A stretch of 33,446 nucleotides of DNA from Gymnopus androsaceus JB14 (GCA_009733575.1 ML769927.1:1-33446); one strand, 5' to 3'; numbered from the stretch's first letter, positions 1 through 10,970 are shown. Notes: generated by a model not told the origin, from the sequence alone. Made by a program: numbers and translations.

Positions 1-102
1 TTTTCTCTTCGAATCAATTAGTAGTCGAGGGAACCTTTGACAACCTCCTTCCTCGCATTAAATTAGACCTTTTGGATTATATCTGATTGGGGTGATTGTT
101 GT

Positions 103-2122
103 TTGGTTGGTTTTCATACCCAGCAAATATCTAACTCATCAGTGATGTTCAACTTCAAGCTTTGCACACAGGCCTCAGTCTCGAAAATATTGTTCACAGC
201 TGATGTCTGGTCACCATTCATGATGAAACCATATCTTGCTATCACCGCACATTGGCTAGAGCAACTTCCTAGTGGTACCCTCAAGTTACAATCAGCACTT
301 ATTGCATTTCATTGGCTACATGGTACACATAGCGGTGAACAATTTGCAAAAATTTCTCTCCATGTTCTGGATCATGCTGGAATCACAGCAAAGGTTAGTT
401 GTCCAAAGGTTTTATCTGCTCTCTCTGACAATATTTATTTCAGTGTGGCTTTTGGACGCTCAATAATGCCGAGAACAATAACACGTGGATGTTCCACCTT
501 GAAACTCTTCTCATGGCGCATTTTGTTCAATTCAGCAAGGAAGAAAACCAGGCTTTTTGTCTCTCGCATATCATTCATATTTGTTCTCAACATGTCGGAA
601 AGTTGTTGGAAAAAGAAACTGCTGAACTAATCACGCTTTCTGAAGTTGACAATTCATCTGGGTCTGATGATGAAGATGCAAGGCCATCTAACCAATGCCA
701 GCCACCACCAAAGGGCATTATCTCAAAGGTGCAATGAGGCGTTCAAGCTGTGCGATGCTCAGGTCTGCGTCGTGATGAGCTCCAGGTTGTAATTACATCT
801 GGAAATATGCAAAACATGTTCTTGGATGACAAAGGTATAATTGTCATGCTCCCAGTGGTGCAGCTACTACACAATGTCCGCACTCAATGGGATAGTCTTT
901 TTTTCATGATTTGCAGGTACAGGGTGCTTCGCCAGGTATAGTTGCATATTTACTTGCAAGTTAGCTACTGAAATTTCACGCAGGCTATCGAGATGCTTTT
1001 CCGTCATCCTGCACACCAGAAAACACTTCTACCTTTAGTCCCAACTGATGCCGAGTGGAAGAAGCTACGGGACTTTGAAGTCATACTGCAGGTATAATCT
1101 ATTTATTTTTTGTTGACTTCATAGCTCACTCACAACTAATTACAGGTCCCTCACACGGTACAACAAGTATTGTCAAAACAGAAGACTCCAGTCTTATCCA
1201 GCGCCATTCCAGTTTATGAGTGCTTTATTTATTCTTGGGAGTACATGGCCAAGAATAACCCTTCTCTCTCCTACTTCATCAATGAGAGATTGAAATGGGC
1301 ATACAAATACTACAAGAAGATGCTCCGCCCAACAATATATCTCATTGCATGTGTGAGTCTTTGATTTCACTCGCATTGCTCACATCACTCTCTTATTAAT
1401 TACATGATGGCATAGTTATCAATCCATTAATCTGTCTATCATGGATTAGGGAAAAGTGGACACTGACTTTCACAAATAATGCGATAAAGAAAATTCTGGA
1501 GAAGGTGATATGTACTGATTATCATACTACATGATGCTAAGTAACAAGTTTCAGATGCAAGAGTACTATCCTTGTGCATACCCTGAAGAACCTATAGCTG
1601 CACATTCAGCCATAGAGTTGATACCAATAATGGAGGAAGACCTTGCAGCTAAGTATGACATGCCAGATTTGAGCATGTTTCTCCCTAGTGCTGCTTCCAC
1701 CTCGACAAATCCAACTAGGGATTGTGAGGATACAATCAAGGCAGAGTTCCGTAGATATACCACCAATGCATCAGCATCACCGGATACAGATCTTATAGGC
1801 TTCTGGTCAGTATGTACATGTTATTATTTCTATCTCTACATAAGCTCATGGTGTGTCTCTCCTTCTCTTCTTCTTCTAGGATCCGAAGTATTGTGAAACT
1901 TACAAGATTATCTATGCTATGGCTCTCAACTTTCTACCCATAATGGGTTCCTCAGTTCCATGCGAGCATGTGTTCAGTTCGAGCGGTGAAACTGACACCA
2001 AGAAGTGAAACCGCTTGGGTGCTGTATTGATGGAAGCACTTCAAATCACAAAGTACCTACTGAAGGAGGAACAACTGGATTTCATGGACAGTTGGATCAT
2101 CAGCAGTTTCGCAAAAGTATGA
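103..2122 (+). pseudogene. hAT-family transposase, broken, N-terminus missing
   Basis: Cut-and-paste transposase of the hAT superfamily. Spliced reading: <103-393, 444-935, 984-1091, 1146-about 1352, about 1416-1504, 1555-1809, 1880-2122, all introns being short GT..AG. Visible landmarks are the RNase-H-like start (KILFTADVWSPF, then YLAITAHW), the GFWTLNNAENNN block, CLSHIIHICSQ, and the C-terminal dimerisation region (FLPIMGSSVPCEHVFSSSGE). The last of these matches the hAT pattern of Pro, Cys, Glu and Phe-Ser followed by a helix ending in MEALQITKYLL. Two in-frame TGA codons (735-737 and 2006-2008) interrupt it, both at places where family members usually have Arg. There is no acceptable start codon: stops lie upstream in frame and the N-terminal zinc finger is absent, so the gene is truncated or its 5' exon lies outside the window. 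The family call is strong; the exact borders of the fourth intron are uncertain. Confidence 0.82.
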
Positions 2123-2129
2123 GTGCTAT

Positions 2130-3662
2130 GGGAGGTATGGCATGCATGGAACTTATACATCCATACTCATTCATAACAAAATTCCATACTCTTAAGGTAT
2201 TTACCATACATTGCCCATAGATGTATGGAGGTGTATAGAATGCATACACTTTAATTAATAAGTGAACTACCATATCTTGACCTCAGCGAACCTATTACTC
2301 TCAACCATTGCATTTCTGCAACAGCTATGACAGTCCGACTTCACTCCAGATTCCACAACTGTGTTCTTGTTATTGGTCGCAGAGAACAGATTAAGTAGAA
2401 TTTGGGCAGGGAGCAATGATTTTTGATCATTGCAATGGCAAATGGATCCATGAATGTGTTGCAAGTGCAACCAAACCTGAGTCCAAGTCGCGAGAAATAG
2501 TTTCAAAACAATCGTAAGTCCATTCAATCTCCGAATTTCAAACTCCGCAGCTATATAGATGCACGTGCATCTTTGAGCGCTCCTTCCGTAACTCACTTCT
2601 TGCTCTCATGTCTTCTCTCAGCTGACCCCCAGGTTACTTTCATTCTTCACGCAATTTGAGAACATGGTATTCTCAAAATATCTGTCTCTGTAATGTTGGG
2701 TCTTGACGGAATAATGTGCGTCTTCTCGCTCTTTTTTTCTTTCATTTACAAGTGCTGATTCGGACTCTATCTTTTTTTTTTTGGTCTTTGTAGCACAATC
2801 TATCCAAGATATCAGCATAGGATACCCCTCAAAATTGCCCTTCTTCTGTTGACAAAGTTTTGGCAGCCGCTGAGCTTATGTCCCAAGCTTCGCGGCCGGA
2901 AATTTCATCCTCTTCAAACGGCACAACCTATGTGTTCTTTCTCACAGGTACACTGTCTTCTCTGCATTGTTGTTCTCGTTTGTTGATGTCTATCCATATT
3001 CTTTTCTGGCAAGGTCATCCCAGCTCGCTGCAGAGGGACCTTCCAGTTGACTTTTTTTTACTGTTCGACCTCTGGAAACTTCAGCAGTGGCGTCTCTTCA
3101 TCTACAAATGGTAATGGTATTTAGGCCTCGTTTCTTTTCAATGGTGCATACCAATCTTCATAGTTTAAATCCGTTTTTCTAATGCCATATCTTAGGTTCC
3201 GTGATATATTTCTTCGAGCAACTTTGTGGTCTACGATATCCTTGGTAACAGTATGTTGACTGTCCCAAACAAATTTGGTGCTGAACGTTTGGGAGATCCG
3301 ACTTCTTATTCTCAACTGGATGCCTCCAAGGTGGATAAGATTCATCACTAGATCACTCGAGAATGTCAAGCCGCGATTCGCAGACTTGGGTCCCTGTTGT
3401 TCCTGTAGTTGTAGTCATTTTTATGGATTTCGGCGATAATATCTTGTTTGTAAATTTTAGCATGTAATATAATCCGAAGTTGATTTTACATGAATTGCAT
3501 GATGGTATGGATAGTAAGCAGATGTATGGAATATTACTGTATGGAGATGGTATGGAAAGTGTCATACATTGTGTATGGAAACTTTGCGACGCCGTAGTGG
3601 CCATACATCACAATCATGTATGGAATTTGTATAGAGTGTATGGTACCATACCTCCATACGCC
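2130..3662. repeat. GTATGG/CCATAC-rich flanks with inverted ends
   Basis: Dense GTATGG and CCATAC hexamers occur just after the hAT coding region (2130-2255) and again at 3490-3662. The stretch 2222-2250 (GTATGGAGGTGTAT...) matches the reverse complement of 3632-3660 (...ACCTCCATACGCCTG) imperfectly. hAT elements carry short subterminal repeats and often begin CAGG, so 3662 could be the right end of the hAT element (…CCATACGCCTG), or 2222-3662 could be a small non-autonomous relative. No clean 8-bp target duplication is visible. Confidence 0.4.
2857..3350 (+). other. Possible exons of an unidentified gene
   Basis: This stretch contains open segments bounded by plausible splice sites. 2860-2948 reads a Ser/Asn-rich peptide (EISSSSNGTTYVFFLTG) up to a GTACAC donor. 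About 3015-3110 reads GTFQLTFFYCSTSGNFSS followed by SSSTNG. About 3215-3350 reads NFVVYDILGNSMLTVP and ends DASKVDKIHH before TAG. The last piece has the look of a genuine C-terminus. I do not recognise the product. It lies between the two GTATGG-rich blocks, so it may be cargo or a host fragment inside an element. No complete gene model can be drawn with confidence. Confidence 0.2.
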
Positions 3663-5850
3663 TGTGAAACTGCTGATGATCACAAGCGAGGGTGCTATGA
3701 CAGAGACTGGTTCAGAAAAAGATGTCTTGGAGCATGTTGCAAGCAGTGCCAGGAATGCAACAGCGATGAATGAGCTTATGGCTTTTTTTGAATGAGATGA
3801 GTAGCCAGAGTTAAAGTTGTCAATACCTCAGATGTATAGATTGCATGAGAATTTGAACTGATATGAACGAGTCAAACAATTCAATCATTGTCAATGGGTA
3901 GATACAATATATGCAGAATGATCATCATTGTGCATAAAGGATAGTGGCGAAAGTGTCAATGCTGTCAGAACCAATCAATGGCAATATGGATCTTGTTGAT
4001 TTTGGTACAGGTATGAACCATCTGAGATTGACAGTCAGTATAGAAAAGTATGATGAAAAAGACAAATGTACTTTTGACCAGCATGATAAATATGTCCTTC
4101 TGAGACTCTTGTGCTGCATGCATTGCTTCTTGGCATCCACATATTGCTCAAGAAACCTGATCTCAATACCACTTGATAATTGGATTTTGAGTGTGCACAC
4201 AAGCAAATATGCTGGAGCGTATGCACCGTTGCCGCTGATTTTCTTCCCAAGCACTATTACATTTATAGAAGAAATATGGAAAGGGGATTTAAAACACACC
4301 TAGATTTTCAACTTCTCTTGGCTCTAATAAGTTTCGAGTTTGTAGATAAGGTTGTGTCGCATGGTACGATTGATATTGTTGGTGAATTATCATATACTGG
4401 GGCCATAGCTATGAAGAGTGGTCTATTGTGACCAAAAGAGCCCATGCAGGTGAATGAAAGTTGTGAAAACAACATCATTTCAATTATGGCGGTGGAGCCG
4501 GCTCCGCAGCCAAGCCATCAGCTGGACAGTCGGCTTTGTCAGCTCAAGAGCCGGCTGATTTCCTGAGCTGCAGCTTAACGAGCCGGCTACCGGCTAGCCA
4601 AGCCACAGCAACACTACAGAGATCAGTGACTTTTCAGAGCTCCCTTTACTCTCTGTTTTCCTGTCCAGCCCAGTAGTTTAGGTATTTGAAGTGGGCTCTT
4701 TTTGATGCTGTAGCTATGGAGAGAACACAGGCAGTGGGAGTCAATAAGTTGCTATGAATGTATCAGGAGTTTGAGAGTTTGAATTGCAATATCTTTGACC
4801 TAGCCTCCAAACTGGTTTTCAAGGTATCATGCTTCACATGCATCTATATGCATATGAGTTGCAACAAGTCCTTCAGACTTGACAAAATAGACTTACAGCT
4901 CTTGGTCTCGCTGAGACTCAACATATTACTTACTTGACACTTATACACTGGTGTTTGTTTTTGTATATACATCAATGCTACCTAGAGAATACAATCTTGA
5001 CTTTGAGCCCCCAACTTGTCCCCCACTTGTGCAAACAGCTGTGAATCACCCCCACAAACTTGAAGCTCATCTCACACTCACACAAGACTAAGCTTTACAA
5101 AGGTTATCAATATCAAAGTTTATGTGAATCCTGTGTATCCAGAACGCACTTCTTTTTCTTCTCCTACTGCTGCTCCTATCTTGACTGCTCCTGAGGCTGT
5201 GGTACTCATGAACATTGCCTCCAAGTCTGGACCTTTATTGTTATTGTTGAAATGAAAACAACCTTTCCTTGTTTCAGGTGAACTTGAACTTGGTTCTGAT
5301 ACAAATGGGGAGGTTCCAATGGTTAAGAAACTAGCTCTTTATACAAGCTGAGATTCTAATACAACTATGACCATATATAGTATGGTTGGAGCCTTATCAG
5401 TGTCTATGTATGCCTTTGCTGATGTGTCATCTGTGCTGACAAGCTTGATGCATGCCTTTGATTGAATCATCACATGACATACAAAAATGCAGTCCTGGAG
5501 TGCAAAGATGATTTCTAGGCCCAGTATACAACTCGTCATATTTTATAGCTTTAAGCTTTCATCAAGGTTTTCCTTGCTATGGATGGAAGAGAATCTGAGA
5601 AAGTCCTGAAAACTGCTAAAAAGTGCAAACTGCCAACTGACAAACAGAAGCAATGAAATAATGAAAGAAAGTGTGAAAAAAGGCAAGATGGAAAGACTAA
5701 TTCATGAGTGTTGTTTGTGCGCAATTACCCTCCTTTTATTTCATGTAGCTCATTATTCAGAAATCCTGAAATATACCAAAAGATGCTGTTAGACAACAGG
5801 AGATATGGTAGCAGCTATTGGTGTATCTATCAGTTGTAATATAGTTTGCT
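3663..5850. other. Long stretch without a convincing gene
   Basis: About 2.2 kb of AT-rich DNA. The longest open frames (3944-4303 plus, 3925-4299 minus) overlap each other, and neither shows a motif I recognise. Short open pieces near 5110-5240 (Pro/Ser-rich) and 5570-5640 (Lys-rich) could be remnants of repeat-borne genes. Apart from the CCGGCT cluster (4490-4605) I see no structured feature. Confidence 0.5.
4490..4605. repeat. Cluster of AGCCGGCT/CCGGCT motifs
   Basis: A locally GC-rich island in AT-rich DNA with repeated CCGGCT and AGCCGGCT words in both orientations (GGAGCCGGCTCCGCAGCC, AGAGCCGGCTGAT, GAGCCGGCTACCGGCTAGCC). Such self-complementary clusters commonly mark termini of fungal non-autonomous elements, but no partner end was found. 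Confidence 0.35.
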
Positions 5851-5852
5851 AA

Positions 5853-5929
5853 TACAGTCGAACATCTCATATTGCATACGGTCGGGACCCAGATATTCTT
5901 ATGCATTGTGAGATTTATGCAACTCAAAA
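5853..5929 (+). mobile_element. Terminal repeat of a pogo/Tc1-type element
   Basis: TA followed by CAGTCGAACATCTCATATTG, then CATACGGTCGGGACC and a segment ending TTATGCATTGTGAGATTT. The layout (TA target, CAGTCGAAC, an imperfect hairpin around GGTCGGGACC) is the one I know from fungal pogo/Fot-like terminal repeats. The hairpin pairs ATCTCATATTGCATA with TATGCATTGTGAGAT with two mismatches. No opposite end (GTTCGACTG-TA) is visible nearby, so this is a single orphan end. Confidence 0.5.
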
Positions 5930-5932
5930 AGA

Positions 5933-5957
5933 GTAAATTAAAATTAAAATTAAAATT
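5933..5957. repeat. Short tandem (AAATTA)n
   Basis: About four copies of an AAATTA hexamer directly inside the pogo-like terminal repeat. Confidence 0.8.
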
Positions 5958-5964
5958 CATCGGC

Positions 5965-6040
5965 AAAGTTGCACTATCCTCACTGGAGGGTCTTCATCAG
6001 TGCGAGGGTATAAGAGGGTGAAGGGCAGTTTATCATGAAA
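5965..6040 (-). repeat. Dispersed repeat shared with 11800-11886
   Basis: Read on the minus strand this contains CACTGATGAAGACCCTCCAG, followed by TGAGGATAGTG and preceded by AACTGCCCTTCACCC. The plus strand at 11800-11886 carries nearly the same words in the same order (AACTGCGCTTCACCCCCTC, CACTGATGAAGACCCACCAG, TGAAGATAGTG). This marks two copies of one repeat family in opposite orientations. Confidence 0.65.
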
Positions 6041-6831
6041 CACGGTGAAGATGCATTATCAATATCATGATTGTGATTGGGAAAATTGCGTCGGCTGGAG
6101 ACATGGCCGAAATCAAACAGTGGCTAAACCCAATTTATCGCGATGCACAGTAATGATTCTTCATCGAATACTTGGTCTCTCCAACCCAGTCTCATTGAGT
6201 TCTCATGGTTATGATATGGTCATTTACGGCTCTTTCCGAGCTGTGGGTACGCGCTCCAGCAAAATCAGATATCTACAAGGCGTCAGAGAGGAAGTCTTCT
6301 ATCGATCATGATGCTGTTATCTATAACTCAACTTGGGCATTGCTTTCCCCAGCTTTCCCTGGAAATAATCAACCTCGACAGCTTCAAAATTAACACTAGA
6401 TTTGAATGCTACAGTACACCACTTACCAGAGCATTGTTCTTTGTAAATATTGAGGCAATTATTGCTTTATTTGGAGACTCAATATGTTGGGCGGCTCTGG
6501 CAAGAGCTGGAGAGTGCTAGGTGCTCTGTGAAATTCTGTGCTTGCCAGGAGTTTGACATTTTACTGATCTAGGTCCCGAACGAATTTTCCCACTCACTGC
6601 CGGCCTCACCTTTAGACTCGGATAATGGCTGCTCAAGGGTGTTCATTCCCTTCGAATATACTTGATTTATAAGTGAAATACATAAAACTCATTTCCCATT
6701 GTAGTGTCAATTCCAGAGTTAGTCCTCCTCAAGCTATCAAATCATTTGACAGCATCCCCGTGCCGTATACATCCACATCCACTCCGCTTAAGCATCTCAA
6801 TTACCAGGAATCAGAAGGCTTGAAGGACGTT
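6041..6831. other. No supported gene
   Basis: Downstream of the UstYa-like gene. Short overlapping frames only. An ATG at 6103 in a reasonable context opens a 16-codon peptide (MAEIKQWLNPIYRDAQ) and then hits stops; it could be the start of a lost gene, but nothing further supports it. Confidence 0.5.
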
Positions 6832-7846
6832 TTATTTCGGTGCCTGGACTGGATTACCATGAATATCCAATGCCAACATCCCATCTTGCAGGTCAAACCA
6901 ATTCTCTTCCGTCCAATCCCTGAGCCTGTCGAAATCTCTACATGTATGAGCCACATCCGTCCTCAAAAAAGCGTACCCATGATTTTTTGACCACTGGGAG
7001 GGATTTATGGTCACGTCCCCGAAACACATTAATGATTGTCGGATGTGGCCTATACAATGCTCGGCATGCCCTTTTTGGTTTATAGTGAATTTGGACTCGT
7101 AGTAGTCAGGGTGTAATTTCATCCGGAGGAGGTCCTAAGTGAAAGGAGAAAGAAGCAAAAGGTGGCGGTGTGAGCTGTTGAATTATACTAGAGGAAGGTA
7201 GAGAGCCAAAGTTTATTGGACTGACCAGACAGTGTAACGCATGGAAAACATCTGGACTGATAATGTACTCGGGCGCGTCAGCGGAGCCTGGGACTGGCCA
7301 TGTCTCATTGGGAAGCTTCTGTGAGACAGACTGAGGGACTTTTGCAATGGAATCTGAGAGATAAATGGTATCTATTCAATTGAACTGAACGCTGAAAAAT
7401 ATTATTCAAGCAACTTACACTTCGTTAATTCTGCCCAAGCTGCGTCAACTTCCTCAGAAGGAGGCTGTTCGTAGATCTGAACATCATGTCCAACTCCCAG
7501 ATGATAGTTGACCAGCTTGTACTCTATTTCTGCTTGAAGTGGAGCTATATGATACCATTACATGATCAGCTAAGCTAGCGAGGATAGTAAGAAAAAGCTG
7601 ACTGTAGATTAATTGACCCTGAGGAGGGAAGCTATTCTCCATAGTATTTGCATTGGGAACGTATATCGAGCTCAATGCCACGAGTATGTTGACAAGAAAA
7701 GAAAGAAAGAAAGCGATTTTCCATCTTTGAACCGAGCTGCCTGCCAGCTTCAAACCACGGGTACGTATGTGAATTCCCCACTGGGATTGGGTCATCTCAG
7801 GATCAACATCCTCCTCTCTTAGTAGGGAATAGTGCAAGCTTGACAT
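6832..7846 (-). CDS. UstYa/DUF3328-family membrane-anchored oxidase-like protein
   Basis: Spliced model: 7846-7603, 7544-7419, 7353-7226, 7134-6832; 266 residues with no interruption. A hydrophilic N-terminus is followed by one transmembrane helix at about residues 44-63 (IAFFLSFLVNILVALSS). Two HxxHC motifs follow, HALHC at about 161-165 and HAEHC at about 189-193, and are the family signature; between them and after lie DLLRMKLHPDYY, IGHIRQSLMC and GDVTINPSQW. UstYa/UstYb-type proteins act in fungal ribosomal-peptide (ustiloxin, phomopsin, asperipin) and cyclochlorotine biosynthesis, where they catalyse oxidative cyclisation or hydroxylation. Here the substrate is unknown. The start is the ATG at 7846 because the upstream in-frame codons are not ATG. 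About 320 bp separate it from the peptide gene stop at 8167, in the same orientation. Family call strong; pathway role inferred. Confidence 0.9.
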
Positions 7847-8166
7847 GAGACTCAAGAGGGAAAGAAGGACTTGTTCAACGCAAGCTTGGATTCTGGAGAT
7901 TCTTATAGAAATGTCAGTTATCGTTATAATTGCACAACACTGATGGATGGTAGAATCGTAGTAGGATATAGTATATAAATACTGAAGCAGTCATTGGCCG
8001 ATATCCGATCCCATATTATGGTTACTAGGTCCTGCCTTTTCACACCTCGTTCTCAAGGATTTTTCTGTCCCTTGTAAGTTGTTGGTCATGGGGCATATAT
8101 TATTATACTCGTAGGGATAATCACACAGTGACATGCATTCGAGCTGTTCCGCGGCCTTCCCAAGCC

Positions 8167-8368
8167 TCATTTTTCCGTAAGATCGAGCGCATAGGCATTA
8201 TCAAGCCCCAAAATACTGCTCATTTCTTTTCGTTCACTGTCATATTTGCTCAAGGTCAGATTATTGGGGCTCCAAAGTATAAGGATCAAGAATCTGACCG
8301 GGTTTAGCAAGTACACTACTGGCTAAAGCAGCAACAATGAGAAATGGGAACAATGTGTTAAATTTCAT
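8167..8368 (-). CDS. Small secreted peptide precursor, copy 1
   Basis: Two-exon mini-gene: 8368-8299 and 8225-8167, 42 residues. Exon 1 encodes a signal peptide (MKFNTLFPFLIVAALASSVLA) ending in an AxA-like cleavage site. The phase-1 intron starts GTCAGAT, contains CTGAC and ends AAAAG. Exon 2 gives EMSSILGL then DNAYALDLTEK and a stop. A further intron (8430-8381, GTAAGT..CCAG) lies 12 nt upstream of the ATG. The same architecture and a matching C-terminus occur in copy 2 at 12979-13191, which is the main evidence that this is a real gene. The acceptor is pyrimidine-poor; using the alternative CAG at 8242-8244 would hit a stop. Without splicing, the frame would read KPGQILDPYTLEPQ and stop. 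Function unknown; a secreted peptide or the precursor of a modified peptide is inferred from size and from the neighbouring UstYa-like gene. Confidence 0.6.
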
Positions 8369-8802
8369 CCTTGACGCAACCTGGTTAACATGTCTGATGG
8401 TGAAATTGAGTAAAAGTTCTGAGCACTTACAAAAAACAAAACATTGGTAAGCGTTGTGCTGTAGCATTCAAATCTAGTGTTGATTCTGAAGCTGTCGAGA
8501 TTGATTATTTCCAGGGAAATCCTGAGGAATACAATATTCAAGTTGAGCTACAGATAACAGCATCATAATCGATAGAAGACTTCCTCTCTGACGCCTTATC
8601 AGTTATAGATATCGGATTTTGTCGCGTATACCCACAGCTCGGAAGGAGCCGTAAATGACTGTCGTGACCATGAGAGCACACTGAGATTGACGGAACCAAT
8701 TACTGTAACATCACGATAGATTTACTCACTTTGGTCTTGGACGGCACGGAACTGAGCCTGGGGTTACATCAAGGAGTCCAAAAGAACACATCGTAACTAA
8801 GG

Positions 8803-8972
8803 CTGTGTTGATTGACCGGCTTCTTTCGGCTTGTTCAACCCAACAAAGCAGGTCAATTCATTGACAAGCCGCAATTTATCTCGGTTTTCCCTGTCACCCA
8901 CTTTCCATGTAGATTATTATTAGTACAATATATCTGAAGGACTTCAAGGCAGTCAAGCCGGTCAATTAAATA
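8803..8972. repeat. Short inverted repeat in the peptide-1 promoter region
   Basis: GTTGATTGACCGGCTT near 8806 is mirrored by AAGCCGGTCAATTAAAT near 8955, giving arms of about 15 bp separated by about 135 bp. It lies between the 3' end of the 7TM gene and the start of peptide gene 1. It may be a small MITE or a regulatory structure. Confidence 0.5.
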
Positions 8973-9048
8973 GGGCGTTTTTCACGATGCAGTAACGACA
9001 AATAATCTAAGAAAAAGCCTTGTAACTATCAAAGCATACCATGATCCC

Positions 9049-10384
9049 CTAGGAGCCATCGCTGGCTAGGTTTATAATTTCTTCCTCCTTTCTCTCTTTT
9101 AAACCACTAAGTGTGGCCCGGGATCTTTTTGCAGAATGTAAATCCCCGCTACCACCAGCTTGCTCTGTAACATTTGAGTTCGACATAATTTCGGTCAAAT
9201 TTTCTTCTCGTGCGCCGTTCCTGGAAGAAAACACAATATCCGTGAAAAAACTCCGGTCTCCATCAGTGTGGTTCAAAGATATTTCTTTATTAATGATGAC
9301 ACGAATAACCAAGAGTGTTGGTGCAATACCCTTCATAAAATATCATCTCAGAGTGGAAATAGGAGACAGTGGTAGAAGAAACTCACCGTGATAGGAATGA
9401 CAACACTTTGCACAATTTCCGTTGGCGCATGCGTGGCAAAATCTGTTCCAGTAACATAGGGCATATAAATGATCAAAATCACTGAGTATAATGCAGCGGA
9501 TTCCACAACTAATGATAGGATCCGCCAGTAGCGATTTATGCCTTTTGTACCGCTTAATCTGTGCACGCGGAACAAGATGAGGGATGTAGAGATGACAGTG
9601 TTTCCTAAGGTTGAGCCATAGTATATCCCTGCTACGTCTGTGATCCACTGGAGGGTGACTAGGTTGGATGGTTTAGTTGCGAGGACAATGTATTGAATTC
9701 CAAAGGCTAATTTGTGTTTTGTCAGGCTCGTTCTGGGAAATGGAGGCAGAGCCTACCTAATGCAAAAAGTGTTAAAATCAATGGCACTATTCCAATCTTC
9801 CAATTGGATCCCCAAAGAGCAAATACCCGCCAGACCTACAGAGCCATAGTGAGCTATTTATCCAATGAAGGAATTTGCACTCACTGACCAGAATCAAATC
9901 CGCAACCAAAGTCATTGCAACAGCCATGACATCCCTTAGAATGGACTGCTGTACGCCATTCATTGAGATAAATGTAAAGATAGTTGTAGTGTCCCCAGTG
10001 TGATTGATGAACCCGTCACGAATATGAAAACACCAGCTTCCAAGGTGAATCATACACATCGCATAGAGTAAGAAAATAGATGTGTAGATTATGTAGTTGG
10101 AGAGGGTGTGAGTCTGCTTTATGCTTACTAGAAAGGTAAATTAAACTAGTGCTATGTCACAGCAGTTAATCTCAACTAGTACTTACTGACAACAAGCACA
10201 GCGAGAATCATTAGAGCAGTATAGAGACCTGTTAATGGTATGAAAGAAATCATTTGTCAAAGTTTGAAACCGTAGCACTCTGCTACTCACCGTCCATGAA
10301 GAGTTCAACAAAAGCGGAAACCAGGTAGGCGTCGTTCCATGAATGATCGATGGCTAGCTCTGCAGCGGGGACAGAAGTGGCCAT
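9049..10384 (-). CDS. Fungal seven-transmembrane orphan protein
   Basis: Spliced model: 10384-10291, 10228-10187, 10127-9889, 9835-9757, 9706-9387, 9330-9049; 351 residues, frame intact through six exons with GTGAGT, GTAAGT, GTCAGT and GTAGGC donors. Hydrophobic segments occur at LYTALMILAVLVVI, YIIYTSIFLLYAMCM, AVAMTLVADLILV, IGIVPLILTLFALAF, YGSTLGNTVISTSLILF, ALYSVILIIYMPYV and IVQSVVIPITGIAPTLLVI. Landmarks are VWRVFALWG (about 126-134) after helix 3 and GIAPTLLVIRV (about 259-269) at the last helix; both recur in a very large Agaricomycete family of uncharacterised 7TM proteins. The cytosolic tail (270-351) is polar and Lys/Glu-rich. It is not STE3-like by eye. The position between the two peptide genes makes a sensing role tempting, but this is inference only. 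Confidence 0.88.
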
Positions 10385-10492
10385 CTTTTTCAACCGATAG
10401 AGTTCTGGGATGATTAACGTCAACAACTAAGGGTGTAGCTCGAATCTGTAGCCTGAGCAATGTTGAGGAGTTATCGGTATGGAAGAACAAGC

Positions 10493-10520
10493 ACTAGTTG
10501 ACACCCTGGTGTCAACTAGT
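10493..10520. promoter_or_regulatory. 28-bp near-perfect palindrome upstream of the 7TM gene
   Basis: Two 13-bp arms, ACTAGTTGACACC and GGTGTCAACTAGT, are exact reverse complements separated by CT. The site is about 110 bp upstream of the 7TM start codon at 10384. It could be a dimeric transcription-factor site or a fossil excision footprint. Confidence 0.55.
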
Positions 10521-10576
10521 AATATATGTCTGACTCGCACGGGCTCCAACAATTCAGTGATTTTCTGAATCACAGT

Positions 10577-10692
10577 CATGAGAGGAGCTTTCTCATCACA
10601 ATCATGATCTTGATCATGCCACTGTTCCATCTAGGCCCTCTCTCTCCCCGACGCAAACTTCTCATCACAATCATGATTTTGATGATGATGTG
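10577..10692. repeat. Short direct repeat CTCATCACAATCATGAT
   Basis: CTTTCTCATCACAATCATGA followed by TCTTGATCATG at about 10580 is repeated as CTTCTCATCACAATCATGAT followed by TTTGATGATG at about 10659. The two copies are about 79 bp apart in the region upstream of the 7TM gene. Confidence 0.6.
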
Positions 10693-10737
10693 TTGGATCC
10701 CACACCGCACTACATGCATATTTCCGTAATTTCATCC

Positions 10738-10955
10738 AACAAATGGTGAACTTACAGAAAACCCACGAAAATGGCCTAATCAGGAAGTTTCGGAACTTAT
10801 TGAAGAATTTTACGCAGAACATATGATTGACATATGAAAAGAATTTTCCAAGTAAGGTAGATCATTTTCATAAGTCTTGTTTAAGTTTCCCATTAAGTCC
10901 GGAAACTTCCTGATTGGGCATCTTTTGGATATTTTCCGTAAGTTCGCCCAAATTT
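10738..10955. repeat. Imperfect inverted repeat, MITE-like
   Basis: The left arm around 10750-10805 (GAACTTACAGAAAA, then CTAATCAGGAAGTTTCGGAA) pairs with the right arm around 10886-10950 (TCCGGAAACTTCCTGATTGG, then TTTTCCGTAAGTTCGCCCAA). Arms are roughly 60-65 bp with a loop of about 80 bp. Confidence 0.65.
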
Positions 10956-10970
10956 ATAAAAACATGTATG

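Noticed and set aside
3925..4303. Overlapping long frames on both strands
   Set aside because: Each contradicts the other, neither has a recognised motif, and no splice or start context favours one.
6673..6990. 105-codon plus-strand frame
   Set aside because: Antisense shadow of the last exon of the UstYa-like gene.
10305..10490. 61-codon minus-strand frame over the 7TM start
   Set aside because: It overlaps the first exon of the 7TM gene in another frame; the spliced 7TM model is far better supported.
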